Assembly (NCBI GenBank): GCA_002167435.2
Contig: NHBR02000095.1
Location: forward strand, 1-41,600
DNA length: 41,600 bases
Origin: Allomuricauda sp. TMED12
GTDB taxonomy: Bacteria; Bacteroidota; Bacteroidia; Flavobacteriales; Flavobacteriaceae
Direction: 5' to 3'
Shown piece after piece: positions 1 to 8,286 of the stretch (its first letter is position 1; the number at the start of each line of letters is the position of its first letter). The notes below the pieces were generated by a model. It was not told the origin of the DNA, made no database searches, and was given only the letters and a program-made list of their open reading frames with translations. A program made the translations under genes and the position numbers.

Positions 1-459
1 ATTCTTTGTACATCACCCAAAGTGGCCACCTACGCTCTTCAACCGGAAATGAGTGCCTACGATATACGAGATGCCATTATACCTGAGCTCCAAAAAGGGG
101 ATGTAGACTTTGTATGTCTCAATTTTGCCAACCCGGATATGGTAGGTCATACTGGAGTAATGGAAGCGGCAATCAAAGCCTGTGAAACCGTTGATGAATG
201 TGCCAAGGATGTCATCACCGCCGGATTGGAAAATGGATATTCCACTATTGTGATTGCGGACCATGGAAACTGCGATACCATGGTAAATCCTGATGGAAGT
301 CCGAACACAGCGCATACCACAAATCCAGTTCCTCTTATTTTAGTCGATAATGATATAAAAGAGGTCAAAAGTGGAGTTTTGGGAGATATTGCCCCTACCA
401 TTCTTAAATTATTGGGAGTTCCGCAACCGGAGTTAATGACTCAAAAGCCATTGGTCTAG
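1..459 (+). CDS. gpmI: 2,3-bisphosphoglycerate-independent phosphoglycerate mutase, C-terminal part
   Basis: This is the last 152 codons of a gene that begins before the window; the frame is open from base 1 and stops with TAG at 457-459. The enzyme interconverts 3- and 2-phosphoglycerate in glycolysis using two manganese ions. The visible part is the end of the alkaline-phosphatase-like metal domain. It contains SPKVATYALQPEMSA, the metal-binding ADHGNCDTM stretch and the downstream His of NTAHTTNP, all typical of GpmI. The apparent start at base 22 is an internal valine codon, not a real start. No terminator is visible before map, which has its own promoter-like element. Confidence 0.95.
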   Translation: MLCTSPKVATYALQPEMSAYDIRDAIIPELQKGDVDFVCLNFANPDMVGHTGVMEAAIKACETVDECAKDVITAGLENGYSTIVIADHGNCDTMVNPDGSPNTAHTTNPVPLILVDNDIKEVKSGVLGDIAPTILKLLGVPQPELMTQKPLV

Positions 460-491
460 ACAAAGATTCTTCAAAATCCCTAGAATCAATT

Positions 492-499
492 TATCTTTG
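492..499 (+). promoter_or_regulatory. -7 promoter element of map
   Basis: TATCTTTG matches the Bacteroidota sigma-A -7 consensus TAnnTTTG. It ends only 5 bases before the map ATG at 505, so the transcript would be leaderless or nearly so. No clear -33 TTG lies at the usual distance. Confidence 0.55.
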
Positions 500-504
500 C
501 CGCT

Positions 505-1323
505 ATGATTAACATAAAAACAGCAGAGGAAATTGAGTTGATGCGCGAAAGCGCTTTGGTCGTATCCAAAACTTTAGGGATGTTGGCCAAGGAAATAAAA
601 CCAGGAGCCAATCCATTAAAATTGGATAAAATGGCCGAGGAATTTATTCGTGAACAAGGAGCCATACCCGGCTTTTTGGGCATGTACGACTTTCCAAACA
701 CCCTAAATTGGAGTCCAAACGCACAGGTGGTTCATGGAATACCAGGAAATGAACCTTTACAAGAAGGTGATATCATTTCTGTGGATTGTGGTGCCGTTAA
801 AAATGGGTTCCATGGTGACCACGCCTATACCTTTGAAGTAGGCGAAGTCGAAGAGGAAACAAAAAAACTACTAAAGGTCACCAAAGAATCTCTTTACATT
901 GGAATCAGGGAGTTTAAATTGGGCAATCGGGTTGGCGATGTTGGTTATGCCATTCAGAAATACACGGAAGACCGTGGTTATGGTGTGGTTCGTGAGTTGG
1001 TAGGCCATGGCCTTGGAAGAGAACTGCACGAAGATCCGCAAATGCCTAACTATGGCAAAAGAGGTCGAGGCAAAAAGTTTGTCAATGGCATGGTGGTCGC
1101 CATAGAACCCATGATCAATATGGGTACCAAACGTATCAAACAACTTAAGGATGGTTGGACCATACTAACTGCGGACGGCAAACCTAGCGCACACTTTGAG
1201 CACGATGTTGCCCTAGTGGATGGAAAACCTGAACTGTTATCCACTTTCCAATATATTTACGAGGCCTTGGGGATTAGCAGCGACGAAGAAGATGAGTTCC
1301 GTAGCAAGAAATTGGTGCTTTAG
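505..1323 (+). CDS. map: type I methionine aminopeptidase
   Basis: Removes the initiator methionine from nascent proteins in the cytoplasm. The 272-residue product has the pita-bread fold motifs in order. All five dinuclear metal ligands are present: D94 (ISVDCGAV), D105 (HGDHAYTF), H168 (VGHGLGREL), E201 (VAIEPMINMG) and E232 (AHFEHDVALV). The length is a little over the E. coli enzyme because of a charged C-terminal tail (about residues 245-272). The ATG at 505 gives the expected N-terminus and lies just after a TATCTTTG element. The methyltransferase gene follows after 28 bases on the same strand and may be co-transcribed. Confidence 0.97.
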   Translation: MINIKTAEEIELMRESALVVSKTLGMLAKEIKPGANPLKLDKMAEEFIREQGAIPGFLGMYDFPNTLNWSPNAQVVHGIPGNEPLQEGDIISVDCGAVKNGFHGDHAYTFEVGEVEEETKKLLKVTKESLYIGIREFKLGNRVGDVGYAIQKYTEDRGYGVVRELVGHGLGRELHEDPQMPNYGKRGRGKKFVNGMVVAIEPMINMGTKRIKQLKDGWTILTADGKPSAHFEHDVALVDGKPELLSTFQYIYEALGISSDEEDEFRSKKLVL

Positions 1324-1351
1324 TTGTCATCATTGAAAATTCCCATAATCG

Positions 1352-2116
1352 GTGTCAAAAATATTTAAATACTTCCTCAATCTAATTCCGAGGCCCATAC
1401 TAATCCGATTAAGTTATTGGGTTCGGCCATTGATTGCCTATTTCCTAAAGGGAAACAAATACACCGACCCTATTGATGGGAAGAGTTTTAAAAGTTTTCT
1501 GCCCTATGGGTACGAAAGCCCACGCGATAACGTACTCTCCCCTTCTACCCTATCCTTGGAAAGACACCGTTTACTTTGGCTGTACTTAAAAAACGAAACA
1601 GATTTCTTCAGCAAACCGTTAAAGTTGCTTCATTTTGCTCCGGAACAAGCTTTTTACAACCGCTTTAAAAAGCTGGAGAATTTGGAATACACAACAACCG
1701 ATCTTAATTCTCCCTTGGCAGATGTAAAAGCAGATATCTGCAATCTACCCTTTCAGGATAATTCTTTTGATGTAATTCTGTGCAATCATGTTTTGGAACA
1801 TATTCCCGATGACACCAAAGCGATGCAAGAGCTCTACCGTATTATGAAAGTGGGCGGGTGGGGCATCTTTCAGATTCCGCAAGATTTGAAGAGGGAAAAA
1901 ACATTTGAGGACGACACCATTACAGAGAAAAAGGAACGCGCTCGCATTTTTGGCCAGTATGATCATGTTCGCATTTACGGAAGAGATTATTTTGATAAAC
2001 TTCGGAGCATAGGCTTCACAGTTGAAGAAGTGGATTACACCAGAAAGCTTCCAAACGAAGAGGTTGAAAAATATCGATTGGCAAAAGAGGAGATAATCCC
2101 CTTGGTCAGGAAATGA
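1352..2116 (+). CDS. class I SAM-dependent methyltransferase, substrate unknown
   Basis: A 254-residue Rossmann-type methyltransferase. Motif I is the atypical LHFAPEQ at residues 93-99, the acidic post-motif is TTTDLNSPLADVKADI, and FDVILCNHVLEHIPD at 139-153 matches the Methyltransf_11 family. The N-terminal ~90 residues are basic and hydrophobic, which could mean membrane association. The start is GTG at 1352; there is no in-frame ATG until past the SAM motifs, so GTG is needed for an intact domain. Its TGA (2114-2116) directly abuts the stop codon of apbE on the other strand. The acceptor cannot be told from sequence. Confidence 0.85.
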   Translation: MSKIFKYFLNLIPRPILIRLSYWVRPLIAYFLKGNKYTDPIDGKSFKSFLPYGYESPRDNVLSPSTLSLERHRLLWLYLKNETDFFSKPLKLLHFAPEQAFYNRFKKLENLEYTTTDLNSPLADVKADICNLPFQDNSFDVILCNHVLEHIPDDTKAMQELYRIMKVGGWGIFQIPQDLKREKTFEDDTITEKKERARIFGQYDHVRIYGRDYFDKLRSIGFTVEEVDYTRKLPNEEVEKYRLAKEEIIPLVRK

Positions 2117-3121
2117 TCAATTTTGAATCAAAGCTTCAAAACCGGGCGTAAAAAACTCCTGGGTCTCCCCATTTTCATCCAAATAGATAATGTAGGCCTC
2201 CAACTCCCGGTGATTTTCTAGAACTTGTTTGGAATCTTTTAAATCCATCGCCATAAAGGTTGTTGCAAAAGCATCTGCAACAGCACAGGTTTTTGCCACC
2301 ACGCTTGTGGCCAAGACATTGGAGTTTTTAGTGTATCCAGTTTTTGGATTGATGGTATGCACATACTTCTCCCCTGTTTCTGGGTCTACTCGAAATTTTC
2401 TATAGTTTCCAGATGAGGCCATGGCCACATCCTCTAAAGAAACAATCTGTTTTAGCTGACGCCCTGTTTCCACTTGCGGGTCGTCTATCCCAACGGTCCA
2501 TTGTTTTCCGGAAACATGATTGGTGCCTTTGGCCAGTACCTCACCGCCAACTTCAACCAAATAATTTTTGATGCCTTTTTCATCAAGCATAGCGTCCAAT
2601 CGGTCTATGGCATAACCTTTGGCCACCGCGTTAAAATCAAAACGAATGGATGGATGTGACTTGGTTATGGTATTATCTTGATTCAATTTTACTTTTTCCC
2701 ATCCTACATATCCCAACAAACTGTCCACGCGAAGGCTATCGAGTTCAATTTGTTCACCCGGGCCAAATCCCCATGCATTGGCCAAAACACCAATAGTGGG
2801 GTCAAAATAGCCGTTTGAAGCCTTGTGAACCTCACTTGAAACATTAAATACCTCTTTGAACATACCATCAACAACAATCGTAGAATCTCCCTCATTGATT
2901 CTAGAGATATCCGAAGTGGGAATATAAGTGGACATGGACTGGTTCAATACTTGAAAAACGGAGTCTATTTCTTGTTGATAATCCAGTTCTTCATCGGCAA
3001 TATAAATAATGGAATAGGTAGTGCCCAAGGCATTGCCCCAAGTTTGATTTTTGATATGTTCCTTTGGTGCACAGTTCAAAAACAATACGACCAATCCCAA
3101 TAACAATACTTTATGCTTCAT
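2117..3121 (-). CDS. apbE: FAD:protein FMN transferase (ApbE), lipoprotein
   Basis: Attaches FMN from FAD to a threonine of target proteins through a phosphodiester bond; known targets include NqrB and NqrC. The 334-residue product starts with a lipoprotein signal whose lipobox cysteine is C17 (VLFLNC), so it should act anchored outside the cytoplasmic membrane. Family signatures seen are ALGTTYSIIY near residue 32, the FNAVAKGYAID loop, VEVGGEVLAKG and the HTINPKTGY segment. The gene begins immediately after the stop codon of the small Nqr-associated gene and is downstream of nqrABCDEF on the same strand, which fits maturation of the encoded Nqr. Confidence 0.96.
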   Translation of the reverse strand: MKHKVLLLGLVVLFLNCAPKEHIKNQTWGNALGTTYSIIYIADEELDYQQEIDSVFQVLNQSMSTYIPTSDISRINEGDSTIVVDGMFKEVFNVSSEVHKASNGYFDPTIGVLANAWGFGPGEQIELDSLRVDSLLGYVGWEKVKLNQDNTITKSHPSIRFDFNAVAKGYAIDRLDAMLDEKGIKNYLVEVGGEVLAKGTNHVSGKQWTVGIDDPQVETGRQLKQIVSLEDVAMASSGNYRKFRVDPETGEKYVHTINPKTGYTKNSNVLATSVVAKTCAVADAFATTFMAMDLKDSKQVLENHRELEAYIIYLDENGETQEFFTPGFEALIQN

Positions 3122-3481
3122 CTATATCTCAATTAAACCTTGATAGTCGACTACGTATTCTTCATCCAAATAGAGAGGCTCCGTCCTGTTGGCCGCATTC
3201 GAAAGGCCAACCCCAGCAAAATAGGTTCTTGCCTCGAACTTTTCCGCATGCACCTTTACGGTCTGCATCAACTCTTCATCATACTCTCTTGGGTTCAGTG
3301 GAAATTCCACATTCCGCACCACTATAAAGTGCAACACCTTTTCCTTAAGACATACATACTGTGGATTTTTTTTAGGCTTACTATTAATGGCCATAAACTC
3401 AAATCCATTGGCCTCGAGCTCTCGCCCAACAATGTTCATTGCCAAATTATGTAGTTCTTGTTCTGTTAATTCTCTTGCCAT
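3122..3481 (-). CDS. small Nqr-associated protein (often labelled Nqr subunit F-like)
   Basis: A 119-residue soluble protein starting MARELTEQELHNLAMNIVG. Flavobacterial genomes commonly carry this small protein beside nqr, where databases label it as an Nqr subunit F although it has no FAD, NADH or iron-sulfur domain. It shows a conserved C-terminal FAGVGLSNAANR and YVVDYQGLIEI. I chose the ATG at 3481; the TTG three codons upstream would run into the nqr terminator tract. It sits between nqrF and apbE, touching apbE with no gap. That position suggests a role in Nqr assembly or flavinylation, but the activity is unknown. Confidence 0.75.
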   Translation of the reverse strand: MARELTEQELHNLAMNIVGRELEANGFEFMAINSKPKKNPQYVCLKEKVLHFIVVRNVEFPLNPREYDEELMQTVKVHAEKFEARTYFAGVGLSNAANRTEPLYLDEEYVVDYQGLIEI

Positions 3482-3488
3482 ACGTAAC

Positions 3489-3516
3489 AAAAAAACCGAT
3501 GCATGAGCATCGGTTT
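3489..3516 (-). terminator. terminator downstream of nqrF
   Basis: Perfect 10-bp inverted repeat, AAACCGATGC (3493-3502) and GCATCGGTTT (3507-3516), with a 4-base loop. On the minus strand it is followed by seven T residues (3489-3495 on the plus strand). It lies between nqrF and the small Nqr-associated gene and ends only 7 bases before that gene's ATG. Confidence 0.8.
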
Positions 3517-3567
3517 GGTTTTATTTATACCTCTCGACAATGCTCGAGGTGCTGATTAATTTTGGTT

Positions 3568-4878
3568 TTACCCTCCAAAGTCATCGAACCTGATATTCTC
3601 ATCTGGAATACCAAAATCTTCACCCATTTTTTGAACAGCTTTGTTCATTAATGGTGGGCCACAGAAATAAAGCTCAATATCCTCTGGGGTTTCGTGATGA
3701 TTCAAATAGTTATCGATAACACAGTTATGGATAAATCCTACAAAACCATCTCCTTCTTCATCATTAATATCCTTCTTGACCTTCCAATTATCTTCCTCCA
3801 TTGGTTCTGAAAGTGCCATATAGAACTTGAAGTTAGGGAAATCTTTCTCCAACTGCTTAAAATGGTCGATATAGAACAATTCTCTTTTGGAACGTCCTCC
3901 GTACCAATAGGTAACTTTTCTATCAGTTTTTAATGTTTTGAACAAGTGATATAGGTGAGAACGCATGGGAGCCATTCCTGCGCCACCGCCAACGTATAAC
4001 ATTTCTGCATCAGATTCATTGATGAAGAATTCACCAAACGGTCCAGAGATAGTTACCGGGTCACCTTCCTTCAAACTAAAAATATAAGATGATGCGATAC
4101 CAGGATTAACATCCATCCATCCATTTTTGTTACGATCCCATGGCGGGGTCGCAATACGAACGTTCAACATAATCTCTCTTCCCTCGGCTGGGTAAGAGGC
4201 CATAGAATAAGCTCTCTCCTCGGTCTCAGGGTTTTTCATGACCAAAGGCCATAAATTGAATTTATCCCACTCCGCTTGGAATTTGTCCGGAGTTTCGTGC
4301 TCTTCTGGGTGAGCGGTAATATCAATATCTGAATATTTTACTTCGCACGGTGGAATCTCAATTTGGATATATCCTCCTGCCTTGTAGTTCATTTCTTCTG
4401 GAATCTCTACCACGAACTCCTTGATGAAAGAGGCTACGTTATAGTTACGTACCACTTTGGCATCCCATTTTTTGATACCGAATACCTCTTCTGGAATAGT
4501 AATATCCATGTCCTGCTTTACCTTGACCTGACAAGCCAAACGGGCTCCTTCGCTCAATTCTTTTTTGGAAAAGTGCGGTGTTTCTGTAGGCAATGCTTCA
4601 CCACCACCGGAAAGTACGTGGCATTCACATTGGATACAAGTACCCCCGCCACCACAGGCTGATGGCAAAAATATTTTTTGGTTACCCAAAGTAGAAAGCA
4701 AAGACCCTCCCGAACCAACTTCCAATTCTTTTTCACCATTAATGGTAATGGTAACTGGACCGGATGGAGACAGTTTTTCCTTAGTGAACAGCAACAGTGC
4801 CACCAACACTAACAACAAAACAAGAAATGCTACTACTGTAATTATGATAGTACCTCCGGTACTTGCGGCTAATATCAT
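3568..4878 (-). CDS. nqrF: Na+-translocating NADH:quinone reductase subunit F
   Basis: NADH-oxidising subunit of the sodium-pumping NADH:quinone reductase. The 436-residue protein has one N-terminal membrane helix (about residues 10-31). Next comes a 2Fe-2S ferredoxin domain with C75, C81, C84 and C116 in the C-x5-C-x2-C pattern, then an FAD domain with RAYSMASYP and an NADH-binding domain with [15 protein letters not shown] and [10 protein letters not shown]. It ends in the conserved acidic FDDFGG. It is the last structural gene of the operon, 3 bases after nqrE, and a strong terminator follows. Confidence 0.98.
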   Translation of the reverse strand: MILAASTGGTIIITVVAFLVLLLVLVALLLFTKEKLSPSGPVTITINGEKELEVGSGGSLLSTLGNQKIFLPSACGGGGTCIQCECHVLSGGGEALPTETPHFSKKELSEGARLACQVKVKQDMDITIPEEVFGIKKWDAKVVRNYNVASFIKEFVVEIPEEMNYKAGGYIQIEIPPCEVKYSDIDITAHPEEHETPDKFQAEWDKFNLWPLVMKNPETEERAYSMASYPAEGREIMLNVRIATPPWDRNKNGWMDVNPGIASSYIFSLKEGDPVTISGPFGEFFINESDAEMLYVGGGAGMAPMRSHLYHLFKTLKTDRKVTYWYGGRSKRELFYIDHFKQLEKDFPNFKFYMALSEPMEEDNWKVKKDINDEEGDGFVGFIHNCVIDNYLNHHETPEDIELYFCGPPLMNKAVQKMGEDFGIPDENIRFDDFGG

Positions 4879-4881
4879 CTT

Positions 4882-5622
4882 CTATTTGTTTATGGCTTCG
4901 TTATAAGAGACTGCTTTTTCCTTATCCTCAATCTCCTTTTTTATTTCTTTTTCTTCTTTGGCTTTAACAGTGGTGTTCTGGGTTTCCTCTGGCGGCTCGT
5001 TGTCTCCTGTGAGCATACCACCAAAGCTTTGGAACCCAATCCCCATTAAACCTGTGATTATAAAGGTGATTCCCAATCCACGCAATGGTGCCGGTACGTT
5101 GGAATATCTGATTTTTTCACGAATAGCTGCAATGGCCAAGATAGCAAGGAACCATCCAATACCTGAACTTATCCCATAATTCAGGGCCAAACCAATATTT
5201 GGAATTTCCCTTGTTTGCATAAATAGGGAACCACCTAAGATTGCACAGTTTACCGCAATCAAAGGCAAGAAAATACCCAAAGAGTTATACAATGATGGAG
5301 AAAACTTCTCCACTACAATCTCTACTAACTGCACCATCGTGGCAATGGTTGCAATAAATAGGATAAAAGATAGGAAGCTAAGGTCATAATCGGCATATTC
5401 CGGGCCTAACCAGACCAGGGCCCCATCTTGCAATAAATATTTATCCAACAACCAGTTCAATGGCACGGTAACGCCCAAAACGAATATTACGGCAGCTCCC
5501 AAACCTACAGCGGTAGAAACTTTCTTGGACACGGCCAAATAGGAACACATTCCCAAAAAGACCGCAAACACCATATTGTCTACGAAGATTGATCTAAAAA
5601 ATAGTTCTAAATGCTCTAACAT
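4882..5622 (-). CDS. nqrE: Na+-translocating NADH:quinone reductase subunit E
   Basis: Six-helix membrane subunit that pairs with NqrD around an intramembrane iron centre. The cysteines expected as ligands are present: C26 (GMCSYLA) and C126 (AVNCAILGG). The protein has 246 residues, against about 200 in the characterised Vibrio subunit. The excess is a highly charged tail from about residue 204 to the end, rich in Lys and Glu, after the last helix. It lies 11 bases downstream of nqrD in the operon. Confidence 0.97.
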   Translation of the reverse strand: MLEHLELFFRSIFVDNMVFAVFLGMCSYLAVSKKVSTAVGLGAAVIFVLGVTVPLNWLLDKYLLQDGALVWLGPEYADYDLSFLSFILFIATIATMVQLVEIVVEKFSPSLYNSLGIFLPLIAVNCAILGGSLFMQTREIPNIGLALNYGISSGIGWFLAILAIAAIREKIRYSNVPAPLRGLGITFIITGLMGIGFQSFGGMLTGDNEPPEETQNTTVKAKEEKEIKKEIEDKEKAVSYNEAINK

Positions 5623-5633
5623 GCTTCCTAAGT

Positions 5634-6281
5634 TTATGCTTCTTCAATTAATGCTCTGTTCTTAGAGCGCTGTACCCAGATTATGATTCCAACAACAATC
5701 AATGCTGCCGGAGGAATAATCATAAAACCATTGTTCTCGTAGCCTATGGAGTACAAACCTGTTTTAGCAACAGGGTCTCCCAAAACTTTTATTCCGAAAA
5801 GGGTTCCTGAACCCAATAGCTCCCTAAAAAAACCAACGATTACAAGAATAACACCGTATCCCAATGCGTTTCCGATACCATCCAAAAATGATTTCCATGG
5901 CCCATTTCCCAAAGCAAAGGCTTCAAAACGTCCCATAATAATACAGTTGGTAATGATAAGTCCAACGAATACTGAAAGGGTCTTACTCAATTCATAAGCA
6001 AAAGCCTTTAGCACCTGGTCCACAATAATCACCAAAGCGGCAACAACCACCAACTGAACGATAATCCTAATTTTTGATGGAATAATATTACGCAAAAGGG
6101 ATATTACCACGTTACCCACACCTAGCACAAACAATACGGATATTGCCATTACCACAGAGGCTTTAAGCTCAGCTGTAATTGCCAGGGCCGAACAGATACC
6201 CAATACCTGAATGGTAATCGGGTTATTATCCGCCAAGGGATCCTTTATCAGATTCGCATCTTTTTTTGATAGTAGCGCCAT
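5634..6281 (-). CDS. nqrD: Na+-translocating NADH:quinone reductase subunit D
   Basis: Six-helix membrane subunit homologous to NqrE with inverted topology, part of the electron and sodium path. The 215-residue protein keeps the two iron-ligand cysteines, C30 (LGICSALA) and C113 (TNCIIMGR). It also has the GPWKSFLDGIGNALGYG segment typical of the family. The start is 1 base after nqrC, consistent with translational coupling. Confidence 0.97.
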   Translation of the reverse strand: MALLSKKDANLIKDPLADNNPITIQVLGICSALAITAELKASVVMAISVLFVLGVGNVVISLLRNIIPSKIRIIVQLVVVAALVIIVDQVLKAFAYELSKTLSVFVGLIITNCIIMGRFEAFALGNGPWKSFLDGIGNALGYGVILVIVGFFRELLGSGTLFGIKVLGDPVAKTGLYSIGYENNGFMIIPPAALIVVGIIIWVQRSKNRALIEEA

Positions 6282-6282
6282 A

Positions 6283-7032
6283 TTAATTGGATCTAATAGT
6301 TTGTAAATAAGGTTTGTAAAGCTTAAGGCTCTCTTTGATCATTGCTGTAACCCCGTTACCCGTAATGGTAGCACCTGCCAAAGCATCGACTGCATTATCT
6401 TCTTTATCCTGGTTCAAGGGATCGTTGTTGCCTTTTGCAACATTAACACCTGCATAGGTGTTCCCATCCATAATGGATTCCCCTTTGAAGTCATCCATAA
6501 AAAAGCGCTGTTTAATATTAGCCCCGAGTCCGGGAGTCTCTCCTCGGTGATCAAAATAAACACCTTTGATTTCCATATTTTCATCTACAGAAATATATCC
6601 CCAAATAGCATCCCAAAGTCCTTTACCGTACATAGGGATGATATAATATTTTTCGCCGTCCTTTTCGCCTATCAATAGCGGAAGTTCGGCTTTCTCTCCA
6701 CTTTTGGCTTTGGCCAAAGCCTTCTCTACATTAATTAGATAAGCGTTCTCCTTTTCAACTGCCTCGGAACCTTCCAATACCAACTGCTGCGAAATAAATT
6801 TAGAGAATACATCCTCTACTTCGGTTGTCGGAACAAAGGCCACATCGCCATCTCCCTCGTTTTCATTAACTCCCATGGCATAAAGTATGTTCTGTTGCTT
6901 TTCGAAGCGTTCGTTCTCATCAATCATTGGCTTTAGACCTGATGCAACAAAGGCTAGTAGCGACCCCACAACAATAACCATTAAGACTGCAAAGATTACA
7001 GTATAGCTATTTTTTTCTGTATTGAATGCCAT
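6283..7032 (-). CDS. nqrC: Na+-translocating NADH:quinone reductase subunit C
   Basis: Periplasmic FMN-carrying subunit with one N-terminal helix (about residues 12-32). The covalent FMN site is the GAT motif of DALAGATITGNGV near the C-terminus, with T222 as the acceptor. The upstream FDHRGETPGLGANI segment is the usual FMN-binding-domain signature. ApbE, encoded at the end of the same strand block, should attach the FMN. It lies 2 bases downstream of nqrB. Confidence 0.97.
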   Translation of the reverse strand: MAFNTEKNSYTVIFAVLMVIVVGSLLAFVASGLKPMIDENERFEKQQNILYAMGVNENEGDGDVAFVPTTEVEDVFSKFISQQLVLEGSEAVEKENAYLINVEKALAKAKSGEKAELPLLIGEKDGEKYYIIPMYGKGLWDAIWGYISVDENMEIKGVYFDHRGETPGLGANIKQRFFMDDFKGESIMDGNTYAGVNVAKGNNDPLNQDKEDNAVDALAGATITGNGVTAMIKESLKLYKPYLQTIRSN

Positions 7033-7034
7033 AA

Positions 7035-8285
7035 TTACGCTGTTTCCGTTTTTAGTGAATCAACCTCATCCGAAGGTTTTGGATAAATGGTTGCTGTCTT
7101 AAATCGTTTCAATCTCTTTTTAATATTACCTCTTACCACGTAGTGGTCGATGGTAGGTGCAAATACGTTCATCAACAAGATAGCCAAGAATACACCTTCT
7201 GGATATCCAGGATTGAAGACCCTGATCATTACCGACAGGAAGCCGATAAAGAATCCATAGTACCATTTTCCCTTATTGGTCTGAGAACCCGTAACTGGAT
7301 CTGTGGCCATGAAGACAATACCAAAGGCCAAACCTCCTACCAGCAAATGTTGCCAGTAAGGAAAACTCATTAAAGTGTAGAATTTGCTATATTCCGGTAA
7401 CCACCCGGCATCTATAATACCGTTGAATATAAGACCCATGGCCAAAGCACCCACAACGGCGCTTACCATGATTCTCCAAGAGGCAATTTTTGAGAATATC
7501 AAGAAAAGTCCTCCCAATATGATCAACAAGGTTGATGTTTCACCAACTGAACCTGGAATAAATCCGTAGAACATATCCGAAAGGGAATAAGTCAAATCTG
7601 AACCTTGAGCCAATGAACCTAAAACAGTCTCACCAGAAATGGCATCCGCGGTTCCAGCTCTTTCCACAGCTCCGTGCACCCAAACCTTGTCTCCACTCAT
7701 CCATGTTGGATAGGCGAAGAACAAAAATGCACGTATGGTCAATGCCGGATTAAGTATATTCATTCCGGTACCACCGAAAACTTCTTTACCAATAACAACA
7801 CCAAAGGCAACGGCAATGGCCAACATCCAAAGTGGAGTATCCACAGGTACAATTAATGGAACCAACATTCCAGTTACCAAATATCCTTCTTCTACCTCAT
7901 GTCCCTTGATAACGGCAAACAAAAATTCGATACCGAGCCCAATGCCATAGGAAACAATCACCAAAGGCAATACTGTTGTAATACCTATCAGGAAGTTATC
8001 CCAAGTCAAGAAATCGTTGAATAGGGAAAAACTCTCAGGAAACCCATTGATTGCAGAGTAATGTTGATAACCTGCGTTGAACATCCCGAACAACAAGCAT
8101 GGCACCAAAGCCAAAATTACCGTGTTCATGGTACGTTTCAAGTCATCCGCTCCTCGCACATGAGCACCGGAATGGGTAGTTTCATTTGGTGTATAAAGAA
8201 AAGTATGCAGTGCATTGAAGGCCGGGGCCATTTTTTTGCCCTGATACTTAAGTTTTAACTGATGTAATTTTTCTTTCATGCCCAT
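7035..8285 (-). CDS. nqrB: Na+-translocating NADH:quinone reductase subunit B
   Basis: Large membrane subunit carrying a second covalent FMN and, in Vibrio, riboflavin. Recognisable segments are LNPALTIRAFLFFAYP, IPGSVGETSTL, FMATDPVTGSQTNKGKWYYG and NPGYPEGVFLAIL. The flavinylation site reads DAISGETVLG with T220 as the acceptor; the more usual sequence is SGAT. I chose the ATG at 8285, 1 base after the nqrA stop (416 residues). An in-frame TTG at 8294 would add three residues and overlap nqrA. Confidence 0.96.
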   Translation of the reverse strand: MGMKEKLHQLKLKYQGKKMAPAFNALHTFLYTPNETTHSGAHVRGADDLKRTMNTVILALVPCLLFGMFNAGYQHYSAINGFPESFSLFNDFLTWDNFLIGITTVLPLVIVSYGIGLGIEFLFAVIKGHEVEEGYLVTGMLVPLIVPVDTPLWMLAIAVAFGVVIGKEVFGGTGMNILNPALTIRAFLFFAYPTWMSGDKVWVHGAVERAGTADAISGETVLGSLAQGSDLTYSLSDMFYGFIPGSVGETSTLLIILGGLFLIFSKIASWRIMVSAVVGALAMGLIFNGIIDAGWLPEYSKFYTLMSFPYWQHLLVGGLAFGIVFMATDPVTGSQTNKGKWYYGFFIGFLSVMIRVFNPGYPEGVFLAILLMNVFAPTIDHYVVRGNIKKRLKRFKTATIYPKPSDEVDSLKTETA

Positions 8286-8286
8286 A

